The notes beneath the pieces are model-generated. The model had not been told where the DNA came from, made no database searches, and was given only the letters and a program-made list of their open reading frames with translations. This document shows, in pieces, positions 22,023-33,188 of a stretch of 64,000 nucleotides of DNA. The DNA comes from Hysterangium stoloniferum. Lineage: Eukaryota; Basidiomycota; Agaricomycetes; Hysterangiales; Hysterangiaceae. Position numbers and translations under genes: made by a program. The stretch is from contig WHVD01000027.1 in assembly GCA_015178975.1 (NCBI GenBank), forward strand, positions 186,001 to 250,000, read 5' to 3'. How positions within the stretch are numbered: position 1 is the first letter of the stretch; each line of letters opens with the position of its first letter.

Positions 22023-22637
22023 TTAGAAAATTTGACTGATATGATCAGCACCACCTGGACCCTCGCGGACTCTAATCACAATGTCAGTGTGGTAACAATG
22101 TCGCACACATAGCGGACCGACCGGCGAGTTGGCTTGAAGGCTTCTTCTTCAGTCACATCATCCCAAAGATTGCTCATACTGCTTGGTCCACCGGGCCCAG
22201 TTCTTACTCGTCTAACGGACGATGAATATCATGTATCTGTATTTATAACAGTGACTTGCCTGCTCGGTTTAAAGCCGGAATCAGCCGGAGGCTCTTCCGG
22301 TGGGGTTTGTTCCGTTTGCTCCTCGGTGACGGAGAGGGATTTGAAACTCTTAACTTTCAAAATCAATAGTGGGTAATAGAATTGAGATTATTCCGACCTC
22401 TATCTGCGCGGGGAAGACGTCATCAGAACCGTCACCAAGACTGAAGCTTTGTGGGCCGCCGGGGACAGTACGAACACGCCGCGTAGGCTTGAAATCGCTG
22501 CTGCCTGCAGAGACTGAAGCTTCTAGAAAACGGTCAGCAATGGGATCCGACAAAAGCATAAAGACTGTTTGCAAACCTGCAGATTGATTGCCGGTGGCTC
22601 CAACTCCTGGCACAATTCCCGCCCCACCATCATCCAT
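22023..22637 (-). CDS. Small protein with three FKP[TS]RRVR-x-PGG repeats
   Basis: Five short exons give about 135 residues. Exon 1 reads MDDGGAGIVPGVGATGNQSA. The product then carries three copies of one motif: FKPTRRVRTVPGGPQSFSLG, FKPSRRVRTGPGGPSSMSNL, and FKPTRRVREGPGGADHISQI, the last ending one Phe later at the stop (22023-22025). Acidic linkers (DGSDDVFPAQ, VTEEEA) separate them. The intron inside repeat 2 (22212-22259) is GC-AG (donor GCAAGT); only this choice restores RRVR. The R-V-x-x-PGG-x-SxxxLG pattern recalls animal Jupiter/HN1 (JPT) proteins, which bind microtubules. That link is an inference from a short motif; there is no catalytic domain. Confidence 0.7.
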
Positions 22638-25360
22638 TTTGCCTATATCCGCGTAACCTACATTTCTCCAACAATGAGTGTTGAGCGAGGCGTGCCAGAA
22701 AATTTTACTAATACGCGGAAGTTTGGCAATATTATGGAAGTTGGGATCAACACTAGTTCCGGTATATCTTGCAATAATGGTTTAACACGTCTTTAAAGGC
22801 AGGATGGGGAATGAGCTGCAAACCTAAGAAACTCGATCAAGGTCCGTTTTGTGAAAACAATGCGCGTTTTATCCCAGTCAAGCATTCCTATAATACAAAA
22901 TGGAGGTATATGTTTGATTTTCAAATATGTTCACCAACCAATTTTGGAAGGCCAGTCCTAGAAAACTTCAGGAATACTCCATCTTACGAATATTCTTCAA
23001 CATTTACCTTTTCGGTACCTTCATTGAAGGTATTCGTAGGGTTGAACCTAGTGGAGAAACATTATAAACATTATGATGCTATGAGATGTATCATCCTTCG
23101 ACAACTCACGTTGAAGACATGGTTGCAGGAAAGAAGCTGTGGTAACAACGCGTCCACTAGCATCCATATGTCCAATATATACAAATTATCACGTGACTAG
23201 GATTGGTGAACGTTAGATATAAAACCATCGATAAATTCCATATTTATAGTGATTACAGAATATAATAGTACTGGGCTATGTAGCGAAAATGGATATGAAT
23301 TGCTAGGGAGGAAGAAGACGATTGTGGTATCCCTAGGTCATCTCAAGAGCAATTGGTTTTGTATTTACTTACAGGTGTAGTTCCTGTTTCTTTGTTTATC
23401 ATTGTACCAACCCTCTGGTTCTACGTGCCTTCGAAAAACCGGAAGAGAAAGCGTGCGGCGAATGAGCAGGGACTTACTTCACTTTCCTGTGCCACCCGGG
23501 CGCCAAAGTTTGACTTGAATTCAGATGGAAACATCAATCAGCTGCACAAGTTTTCCTTTCTTATCGTTTTGCCACCATCCGTCCATATAGATGCCATGAA
23601 ACCATCTGTCAAATGGTTGGATGTGTATCAGGAAAGGGATTCACATGAAAATGAGGCTGCAATATCTGCCACATACACAATCAGTCGCCATTTCCCAGTG
23701 GCATGCTCCTATATGTGCAGTACTGTTCAAAGACCATCGTTGACACACCCGAGTCTTTGGTGCCGGGGACAGGAGCAACCACCTCCGGAAGAAAGGTTGA
23801 ACATGAAATTATCACGGTGATACTTTGCTTATCATGCAGTTAAAGCTGGCACTGAAAAGTGAGAAAGATCATTTTGCGCGCAGGTGTTATCGCAGTTTTC
23901 ATGTGTCCCTTTTGCTACCCAAGGGTGTAGTCTGACACGAGGTAGCCGCTTTTGAAATGAAAAGCGGCAGAAATTTTATTCCACAGCCACCGGTCTATAC
24001 TGTCTTGATTCCCATATGATAGGTCCATGTCCCCCTTGCACAAATGATCTTCGCGAGGACTGAATCGCGTTCGGCGTTTTTCTACGGAATGGTCCGAGGC
24101 CCGCCATGTCTATCCCAAACCCTAACACTCTTTTCACATGTACCATGTGAACGCCGTTTCTCCATCCTTCTTCAAGCACATCGATATATTGACTGCCGTT
24201 GAAAGGCGATCAATCTCACAAGGTCACATTGGCGATGTACATTGGAATTAAATCTTTCCATGGGTGCCTGAACATGTTTTAGCTTCCCAAACACTCATTG
24301 GCCGCGGTCGGGAAGGAGATAAATTTAAACATCCAGGGGAGAGTCATTAGTGCGGCATAACATATATGGAGATTCCGTCCCTTTTCGGATATATGAACTC
24401 TAACCCAGACAAACCCTTCCGATGCGCAAGACACTTCTACCGATTGTGACCGGACATCATTGGACGCTTGGGGGAAAAACTGGTAGCGAGGGTTTGAACC
24501 TTCTCTTCGAAAGGTGTTGTCATTCATATTATTTCTAACTTTTAAGCCCTGACAGTGTTCGCCATCTAGAAAAGTTTGGGAATGCTGAAGGATGGGATGA
24601 TGATCGGCTTGCAAAGGAGATTGGAGATGCCTTACAGGCAGTCATGCTCTTGCGAGACCATGATACAACATACACTGCATAAAATGTTTTTCAACTGTTG
24701 AATAAAATCCTTTAATGTTTTGAATGATGATGAAATTTAAATTTAGAGTATTCACTGTCCACCAAAGCCAGTAGGAATCGGGGTGTTTGTGAACGGGTAG
24801 CCAGTGTGCGCATTGATCAAGAGTGATCCCGGGAAGATTTTGCGTCGACTACGTTAGCAGTAAAAAGGACTTTGTCACTAAGGCCATCAACACTCCAGCT
24901 AGTCGGTCAAGTATCAATGGAACTACTTCACCCGTCAATATTAGCTTTCACTAGAGGGGTACTTGTAGGGTTCTGCTAACGAAGGCTAGTATAATCTTTC
25001 AAAAGCGAGTCTTTTAACGAGGTTGGCACTAAAGCAGAGTGGTTGTAGTACTCGTATTTCGAATGAGACTAGCTCCTAAACTGGATCTACTTGAGGAAAA
25101 GCGGCCGACATCTCCATTTTGAGCTCAAATTAGTGGGTCTAAAATTGCAACACTTTATAACCGGTATAACTTCGCTGCCGCGGGGGTCTGGGCGGTTGCA
25201 CCCTGTCTTTGAAACTCGGAGTTTGGCTGCTGGGTACACAGCAAGGAATGAAGAGTACAATGACCGTAATATTTAGTAGTAATAACACATAAAATCCAAG
25301 ATCGTAACCATTTGTTTACATAAATAAGGTATAGTTGAAGATCAGGGGCCATGGATGAAT
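22638..25360. other. 2.7-kb gene-poor stretch with unresolved ORFs
   Basis: ORFs at 22811-23200 (+), 23353-23820 (+, starting with a hydrophobic segment VSLFIIVPTLWFYVP), 23976-24179 (-) and 24279-24614 (-) are open for 65-155 codons. None has a domain I recognise, and their strands conflict. They may be exons of an unknown gene, a gene relic or chance ORFs. The stretch is AT-rich. Confidence 0.4.
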
Positions 25361-26623
25361 TCACCGCATAATCCTGCGGAAAAAGGAGGGTTTCTTTGAT
25401 AGCGAGGATTTTGGTGGGGTTCCCACCTGAGAATCACCGTTTCTGCGAGATAGAAAAGGCTTCAGCGCTACTTGTCTTGAATCGATGCCAGTGAGTTTGT
25501 CAAGGAAATCGGCCAACAACGTGTCAACCTGAAGGGCATGGGTCCAAGTCAGTAAGTGGGGAGCGCCGCCGATCACATGCAGTTCGTTTGAAGGGCCGGG
25601 CGGAACCATTCCATATATATCCTTCACCGCACTTGCGGGACATGCTGCATCGCTTTCTGAAGAAACTATGAGTGTGATGGGTAAGAGAATCACGTCAAGA
25701 GACTCACCCCCATGGATAATAAGTAGAGGGCATTTGACGGTGGCCCAGTATCTTGGTTCTACCGGTTGGCGGTCCAAGAATGCAGAGAAAATCTTGGAAA
25801 CGAGTTTACGGTTTGAGGGTTTAAACTCGCTTGTTTCAACCCATTCTTCCACCATGGTGTCTAATATAATCAACAGACGTTAAGTAATATCTTATTGTTA
25901 AATAAATCACAATCCCTTACGAGCAGATTCATCGCCTTCGCCAAAGTACATCCAGGTAAGACCGGATACAACATCGGAAGGTAGATGGTCTGAGCCGTCA
26001 TCCGCTTTCTCATAGCAAGCATCTCGAAGGAAACGATATTGCCCAATGCTCTCTTCTGTCTGTAAGGGGTAATTTCAGCCCAAAGACAGGTATAATATAA
26101 CAGCCAGCGCACTTCACGTAAAGGTAGCAGACCGCAGAGAAGGAGGCTTTGTATTCGTTCTAGCGAACATGAGAGAGGTAACAATTGAGGTAGAAATAGT
26201 AGTACCTGGAGCCAAACGTTGCATTTCAATAGCTATTTGTGATCCCAGACTGACGGCAAAAACGTGGGCCTTGGCAATATGTAAGGACGTCAATACTTGA
26301 AGGAGGTCCCGAGCTATCTATGGGCAAAGTCAATACTTGTTGTCGAGGGACCAAGGATCCCAGCTCACTAGATTCAGATCATAAGCTGCATCGTCAACCT
26401 TGACTTTTGACTTCCCATGATAATGATGGTCAACTTCAACAATGTTATAGGCCCAGGCTAATCGCCCGTCTCTATGTTGCCTTGAGAAAAAGTGGGAGTC
26501 GAAAAATTGAGGATGCAAGAACACTACGGTTGGTTTCGAATGATCTATAGTATCGGTATGCTCACGGCATGAAGGTACCATATAGTGAATACTGGCATCG
26601 GAGGAGACTTTAATGAGGGGCAT
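25361..26623 (-). CDS. Alpha/beta-hydrolase fold protein
   Basis: Start ATG at 26623 (MPLIKVSSDASIHYMVP). PTVVFLHPQFFDSHFF holds the oxyanion-region strand, and WAYNIVEVDHHYHGKS the following strand and turn. The nucleophile elbow is VFAVSLGSQIA (A-x-S-x-G rather than the usual G-x-S-x-G). The region near CPLLIIHGG leads to the acid, and GGAPHLLTW gives the histidine. The C-terminus is basic (SLSKKPSFFRRIMR). Several short introns are needed, including one with in-frame read-through near 25680. The fold is that of soluble hydrolases/esterases; the substrate is unknown. COQ7 is divergent to it, 660 bp away. Confidence 0.78.
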
Positions 26624-27285
26624 GGTAGCGGGCTGTGAGGGGAAGGGGAAGACACAAGGGCGAAAGCCAAGTTGATATCAGTCGGGGGAGATTCACAGGC
26701 TTATAATTGTAATATGATGTGTTACAAGTGTATTTTGGGTGTCTGGCACCTTCCGCACTTCGTCATCCCTTTCCCTTGTTCTTGATTTCTCTGAGGCCCC
26801 TCGGTGGCTCGGTTTGGCTCACGAAATCTCACTCCCGTCCTATTTGAGGGTTCAGAATGAGCAACAGTAGCCATGGGCTATTCTGTACATACATATTTAA
26901 TACTTTGAATTAAACAAGGTTTGAAACAACTCGGATAGACTTGTCTGTGAATATGAACGCCACTGATTGTAAACAGTGCTTAGAACCAGAGATCGTCATG
27001 GGGCGTAGATGAGACACTGATGCGCCATAGGGGATATGCCTCTGAAACTTCGCTCAGATCCGTTTCTTCCCGTGACAAGCTAAGCATTTGATTATTAGTT
27101 GTCAGACACAAGCTAGCTGATCGCAGTCGAGAATGAAGTCTCGTCACCTGTATCAAGGTGATCTATCTCAATTGATGGATAACGTGGAGTGAGACATGAG
27201 AATATGACAATGAAACAACTTTATCACTGGCTCGGGCAATGCACGTCGTGATGTAAATTTAGCGATACCATCTTGTTGCGCCGAG
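26624..27285. promoter_or_regulatory. Divergent intergenic region between hydrolase and COQ7
   Basis: The 660-bp spacer between divergent starts has no ORF of note. It must hold both promoters; no specific element stands out. Confidence 0.45.
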
Positions 27286-28097
27286 ATGCTGGCTCGAGGT
27301 CACTCCCAGCACGGTCCATATCAAGGAATGTACTCAGTTCTTCGAACAGGGTTACCTAGGACCTATTGTCGATATATTTCGTATCGTAAAAACTCGTCGG
27401 ACGTTTATTTCAGTCCCCAAAGTAAAGCAAACCCATCCACTTCATCATCCCCCCGACTTTCTGCCGAACTGCAAGCATGTCTGGATAGTGCAATTCGTGT
27501 AGACCAGGCAGGCGAAGTTGCAGCTAATTGGATATACAGAGGTCAAATGGCAGTACTTGCAAACGATAAAGATGCTGGTCCAATCATTCAGGTCAGACGC
27601 TGACCACACCATAGTTGATCTCTGACTCAGTGCGAGGTGAAGGACATGTGGGATCAAGAAAAGAAACATCTCGCAGTGATGAATAAACTCCAAATACAAC
27701 ACAATGTCCGTCCCACTATCCTGTGGGAGGCGGCAAAAGTTGCTGGCTTCGGTCTGGGTGCTGTCACCGCCTTCATGGGTAAAGAAGCGGCTATGGCTTG
27801 TACTGAAGCAGTGGAGACTGTTATAGGAGAACATTATGACGAGTGAGCCTAAGCTACAAGTTTATAAGCCATTTTTGACACTTCAGCAGCCAATTAAAAG
27901 AGCTTGACAGCCTTCCATCCTCACACCCTAGCATACCTCTGCTACGAGAAGTTATTAAGGAATTCAGGGACGACGAGCTGGAACACTTAGATACGGCCGT
28001 AGCCCATAATGCGCAGCGAGCTCCTGCTCATGCCTTACTAAGTGCCGTTGTAGGTGCCGGATGCAAGGTTGCAATAGAATTGTGCAAACGGTTGTAA
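27286..28097 (+). CDS. COQ7: 5-demethoxyubiquinone hydroxylase, mitochondrial (ubiquinone biosynthesis)
   Basis: Exon 1 (27286-27591) encodes a basic N-terminal extension suited to mitochondrial import, then LDSAIRVDQAGEVAANWIY. Exon 2 (from about 27631 or 27637 to 27842) holds MWDQEKKHLAVMN and the EHYD region. Exon 3 ends with EFRDDELEHLDTAV and IELCKRL. The RVDQAGE, EKKHL and DDELEHLD motifs supply the Glu and His ligands of the di-iron centre of the Coq7/Clk1 family. The enzyme hydroxylates demethoxyubiquinone on the matrix side of the inner membrane. Acceptors after CAG at 27630 or GAG at 27636 are both in frame; the first gives the more usual join. It converges on the complex I subunit gene (82-bp gap). 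Confidence 0.95.
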
Positions 28098-28179
28098 TAA
28101 TTTGACATTGTCATTTATAATTGTCATTTATAATGTTAGGCTTCAAGGCTCTGCGCTTCCTGACCGTAATGATTGGCCT

Positions 28180-28605
28180 TTACGCTTGCCTCTCCAATCC
28201 CACTTCAACTAATTCACTGTAAGTATTAGCAATGCCGCTGACAAGAACAGAGCGTGAACTTGCATGTTGATTCACTGCTAACCACCCCAATAATCCGGGG
28301 ACAATTACCATTAAGATAATTCCAGTCCGCGCTGCGTGTTTCGTTACACGGAAATTCTTGTACAAATCCTCTCGCTAGATATCGTACTTGCATAAGTGAT
28401 GTGCAAATCTTTATCCTGTTTGGATCGAACATACCATTTGGTACCATCGCTCGATAGCGGGATCATGCTGGTCGTCATGTTGGTTGGTTGAAAGACAGAA
28501 CAAGAGCACATTAAACGGACCTTAAGAGCATCTAATCGTTCCTGGTAATCAGAAATTAATACTAGCACACAACAACCACCACTCACAATGACCTTTTCCT
28601 ACCAT
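28180..28605 (-). CDS. Complex I accessory subunit, B15/NDUFB4 type
   Basis: Spliced, the protein reads M-ERLDALK, HDPAIERWYQM, REDLYKNFRV, then TGIILMVIVPGLLGWLAV, a single membrane helix, and a short tail ending LERQA. HDPAIERW...MRE and the one helix are the hallmarks of the small B15/NDUFB4 subunit of NADH:ubiquinone oxidoreductase. The apparent first exon contributes only the start codon (28603-28605), since the next bases are GTAGGA and the intron ends ATTACCAG 61 nt later. The protein is about 80 residues, shorter than animal NDUFB4. Its start is 74 bp from the divergent splicing-factor start. Confidence 0.78.
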
Positions 28606-28679
28606 GTTCAATGTGTGATGCAATAAAATTGTAACTCCGCTACTTACTCTCTTTCTTCCATTACCTTTGCTAGCCACCT
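28606..28679. promoter_or_regulatory. 74-bp bidirectional promoter region (complex I subunit / splicing factor)
   Basis: Only 74 bp separate the two divergent start codons, so the 5' leaders and core promoters must lie in or overlap this spacer. A pyrimidine-rich run (TTACTCTCTTTCTTCC) lies near 28643-28660. Confidence 0.55.
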
Positions 28680-31610
28680 ATGGCGTATAACAACTATAAC
28701 CACAGTAACCGCGAATGGGACCAAGGGAAAGGCTATGGTCATGAACAGCAAGGGGGGAACTCAAGCCGAGTTCACCCAAGAGAAGAAGATTCTAATGATT
28801 ATCCTGCTGGAACCGAAAAAAGGAGGAAGCATGACAATGGCGTACGGCATCTACAGTACTTTATCTATATATCTGATTCCATCCCCACAGGAATGGCGCG
28901 AGCAAGGCACACCGTACCAAGAGTACTATGCCTGGCCTGCCAATGCACAGTATCAGGCATACAACACAAACACCGAATCTTGGTCAGACGACCGTTATCC
29001 TCGACCAGGGGTTCAAGGCACTGGCCACCAACAGCAAATGCAGCAACAGAACCAAAATCGTCGCCGCCTCATTCCCAGCGAGCCGAGTCCGCATGTAATT
29101 TTTCTAGGTCTTGACCCAGATCACACGGAAGCCGACGTCGGTTTGAAATAAAGCACCGTACGACAGCGTGCTAACCTTCAGTTATTCATAACAGCTTCAT
29201 GGCCATTTGCTCAGCCTAGGCTGTGTCCTCGATAACGTGACGATTATTCGAGATCGGGCAACAGGCACTTGGTCCTTCCTGTTTTCTTCTGTGCAGCTGT
29301 CCTAACGTGATTTCTCCTATGAGGTCAATCCAAGGGGTTTGGTTTTGCCCAATTTTCATCCACGGAGCACGCCAAAACTTTTGTGTCTCCTCGATTCCCA
29401 TTCATCTCGGTTCCACCCCCGGCCAGCCATGGCGCGACAGCCTTACAAGCTTACAAGATAGCTGTAGAAAATGGCACTGCTCAACATGGCCGACGTGTTA
29501 AGATCGACTTTTCCCAAAGCGCCCATCCACCTGAACGAGGCGGTGGTCGCGGTCGGCATCAGGTCAACGATGGAACTCGGGATATTGGCAATACACAAGC
29601 ACCCGTTGTATTATTACGTGGCTTGGACTACTCAAGCTCACTAGATATTATTGCACAGGGTTTGCGGGCCTCGGCTGGGCCTGGAAAGGAAGGCGCACAA
29701 GGCATGCGTCGTCTTATCCTGGTTAAAGACAAATATACGGGTGCAAGCTGGGGTTTTGCGTTTGTTGAATTCGTCGATGTCCAAGTACAATTCCTTCATT
29801 TCAGCTTTCACGAAGCAAACTAACGCTGCACAAGTCATCATCTGCTTTTTTGGCCGACCTCATGTCATCAACATTGCATCCATCTGGATTCCGCATTGCT
29901 GAGCGTCCAGTTGCAGCGTCCTTCGCTCACCCCTATTCCTTTCAACCCTTAGGGGAGAACATGATTCGTGATGAGTCCTGTGTTTCATCATCGCTTGCGA
30001 CTGGTGGTGTCGAAGATACCTGGGCCAGGTACTGGGACGAGTCTGCCACTGTAGAGGAATCATGCTTTGAAGTTGAGGCGCCAATGCCCGTCTTAACGAT
30101 GGAGAAAGATCCCAAGGCTAAGAAAAAGAAGGATCCGTCGAAAGGTGCGTGATGCTTGTGACATCTTATCATACCAGTACAACGAGTAAATTTGTAGTTG
30201 TTATTGCCGAAGAACCTGTTCCAGCAGAAGCATCAGTGCTTCCTGTATCTGATAAGCCAGTTACACTTAACTTTAAAGGGGGCCTTTCCGGAGTTAAAAT
30301 AGGTAATGATAATGTTTCTCCGTAGAAGCCATGCTTAATGTGCCTATTTTAGCGACCGGACCTGTGAAGACCGTTGCGACATCATCTCTTGGTTTTAGCA
30401 CAGAGAATCTCGATGCTCCCAATGTCGAGGATGATCCTACGATGAAGGGACACTCTACAGAGAGTGAGAAAGGTCTGCGATGTGTCGCATACTTGCTGGA
30501 CATATTGAAATACCTTTTATTAGCTTTGACATTCAAGAAGGTGGCCCCGTTAATCGCCAGCAGAAAGGTGCGTATTTGATAATAGTTGATAAGGATGGGT
30601 AGAATATGTTTGGGCATAATCTCAACCGGTAAATATTTACAGGTTGCCAATAATATTTCAAAATGGAATACGGTACAAGAAGTGCTCAGCAACAAAGCAC
30701 CTAGTTCTGGTTCTGTGAATTCCACTCTGGTGATCTATCCTTCTTGGCTTTGTTCTGAGCTCTGTTGTATCTTCATTATTCTTACGTGAACTGCCCTACC
30801 TGCCCAGGATGTTACCATATCTGACGTCGTGACGTCGGCCACAACCTCCATAAAGCCACCCCCTACGGTTATAGTACAAGACGAATTTGAATTTGCCGAC
30901 ATAAAGACATTGGCATGTCTTTTGTGTGCACGGAAATTCAAGACCATGGAGCAGCTTGGACGGCATAACAAGGAATCGGATCTGCACAAGGCTCGCCTTC
31001 TATACTTGTCTCTGATGTTCTATCGCGATCGTTCTGACCTTGTTTTCATTTACCCCCATTTATATTTTTATGATGTATCAAATATTCTGTTGTCAACAGA
31101 CGAACTACAAGGATGTCAACTTGCGGCAGATTGCAGCAGGAAAAGTACAAGCTCTCAAGACTCCACCCCCACAGCCGAAATACAGAGATCGCGCCTCGGA
31201 ACGGCGCGTTTTGCACAATCAACCCGATGTGCCATTGCCGGAGCCCAGTGGATCAACCTCTCAGAAGCGTACTGCCACACCACCAGCACCACCACCCCCG
31301 CCACCTCCTCCGGTCCATCCAGGAAAAGATGAAAATAATATCGGTAATAAATTACTGAAGAAGATGGGCTGGGCAGAAGGTACTGGCCTAGGAACTGGTG
31401 GTGAGGGACGTGTTGAACCAATGTATGTACTCGTTTTCGCCGCCTCTTGTCAGGCAAAGCTGATCATACCACAGCGCAACGGCCATTTATGCTCAAGGTG
31501 TTGGCCTGGGGGCTAGCAAGGGCAAAGAAATCGGTAAATATACCGAAAAGTATGGTAGTTACGTCGACGCGGTGAGGGATTTGGCCAAGGAACGGTATGA
31601 AGGACAGTGA
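28680..31610 (+). CDS. RBM5/RBM10-like RNA-binding splicing factor with G-patch
   Basis: Many short exons. RRM1 includes VIFLGLDPDHTEAD, LGCVLDNVTIIRDRATG and SKGFGFAQFSS. RRM2 includes VVLLRGLDYSSSLDIIAQGL and YTGASWGFAFVEF, followed by HPSGFRIAERPVAASFAHP. Further on is a C2H2 finger, CLLCARKFKTMEQLGRHNKE (about 30915-30975), then a proline run (about 31281-31315), and a G-patch: NKLLKKMGWAEGTGLG ... IYAQGVGLGASKG, near 31340-31530. The end is LAKERYEGQ at 31610. This order matches RBM5/RBM10, which act in early spliceosome assembly and exon choice in the nucleus. One intron in RRM1 (about 29264-29321, branch motif CTAAC) seems to use a GC donor. A tandem repeat array begins at the last codons. 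Confidence 0.88.
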
Positions 31611-31807
31611 TTACGTTTGATTTATTCACGATATTGCTGTGTAAGGAATGGATGATATATATACATTATTGTTTTCACTACAAAAATGTTCTGCAACGAC
31701 AATATGAACGATATCTCGCGGGTATTGCTGCCGAAGGAAGGATGATATGTTATTGTTTTCACTTCAGCAATGGTCGCGTTTGGCAAAGACGGTATGAACG
31801 ATAGTCT
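31590..31807. repeat. Imperfect tandem array overlapping a stop codon
   Basis: Two ~86-bp units (31631-31716 and 31722-31807) share GATGATAT, TTATTGTTTTCACT and TATGAACGATA. The last codons of the splicing-factor gene (AACGGTATGAAGG, 31591-31603) resemble the end of each unit (GGTATGAACGA), so the gene's 3' end may be the source. Confidence 0.6.
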
Positions 31808-31814
31808 CTCAGTC

Positions 31815-32896
31815 CTAGACCATGAAAACCAAAACGCCTACAGACACAAGCACTGCCGTAACCCAAAGAGCATTCACACCAGTAATTTTCAAAGCACCAC
31901 TTTTCTTTGGGGGGGTACTGTGTACAGCGGAGGGGCTGGCAGTACTTGAGGCACTGAGGATGGCGCCAGGGAGCGTCGACGTTAGGACGGGCGAGGTAGC
32001 AGAGACCGACACTGTACTGGGACCCTGTTGAACATCGTAATACGTACCCTGCCACATGGTTAGAGGACAGAAATACATGAGAGAGAAAGACCCGTGTACC
32101 GCAATAATGCCTCCCAGTCCGCTGGAGTTGGCGTACTGGTTCAAGTCGTAGGTTCCGACAGGCAGCGCCACCGCGAGATCAACAGGGGGAGCGAAAGAAG
32201 GGGGTTGAGCATAGACAAGGACGACATATCTAACACGGGATGAGCGATGTGTTCAGCTGCGGGGTGGTGCTAGCTACCTGTGGGCACCGCTCCCTTTCGC
32301 GGGAAGGGGGCTCGTATAATCGGTGATATTTGTGGCATTGGTAAACACGATCTTGTTGCCTGGGTGCGACAGCCGTGAGGAAACGGAAATTTAAACGAGA
32401 TGAATACTTTGGATATCGCTGACCAGAGATAGTCGCGCCATTGGAGAGCCAGTGCCTCGTCTGCCCTTTACTCTCATCCGCACCCACAATACCCGCATCG
32501 ACCATGGCCACCGTAAACCTGCCCGCTACAGAGACCGACGAGTTGAGGGGTGTAATCTGAAGCTGGGGAACCGGTTTGACCGCTAAAAACAAAATGAACC
32601 GTGAAAATAATAAGCATATATGCACTAAAAAATGAGAAGCGGGAGTAGGCGGTCTAACCGTCGGTGGTTAGGTTCTGTCCTGGTTGAACTACGCTAACGC
32701 CATCATAAGACAAGCTGAGGAGAGCAGTAGGTGTGAACTGTCTAAGGAGAGATGGTACGATCCCGGCGTTTTGAAAGTGAGCCTGAATAGCCTCGATGCC
32801 GACGTGAGTGTCGTTCACAATTGCAGCGCTGCCTGTGGGATTTTGGGCGATTGAGAGGAGCGCAAGGGAGAGTATGAATGGGATTAAAAGAAACAT
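31815..32896 (-). CDS. Secreted, probably GPI-anchored PEBP-family protein
   Basis: A signal peptide starts at 32896 (MFLLIPFILSLALLSIAQ). The body has the phosphatidylethanolamine-binding-protein signatures VAMVDAGIVGADES, GQTRHWLSNG, and, after splicing, DYTSPLPAKGSGAHRYVVLV and YAQPP. A Ser/Thr-rich stretch (VSVSATSPVLTSTLPG) follows, then a C-terminal hydrophobic tail (LWVTAVLVSVGVLVFMV) ending at the stop with no cytoplasmic residues. That tail, with small residues upstream, fits a GPI-attachment signal. Introns lie near 32585-32650, 32360-32430, 32230-32285 and 32070-32120. PEBP domains bind phospholipids and can inhibit proteases or kinases; an extracellular anchored form suggests a cell-surface role. 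It converges on the splicing factor. Confidence 0.8.
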
Positions 32897-33188
32897 ATTG
32901 TAGATGAAGGTAATGGACGGTGAAAGGAATGAAACTTTGCGTTCTTACCTTCTCCCGTCTTTTATATGTGTTTATCACGTAACTAGTAGAATTTCTCTCG
33001 CGGCGAAAGGGTGGAGTTACCTCAAATTGCTCCTTGACCCCACACAGAATGTAAGTGGCATCAATCACATATCATTTCATGAAAAATAGCGAACGTAAAT
33101 GCTCATCGAAGTACAAGGATAAGAGTGATAGACAAACACATTTTAACCTAAGACGTAACGGCATAAAAGCGTAGCGGACAAAGTTCAA

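Noticed and set aside
22811..23820. Two plus-strand ORFs of 129 and 155 codons
   Set aside because: They lack recognisable domains and neighbouring splice-linked exons, so I could not support them as genes.
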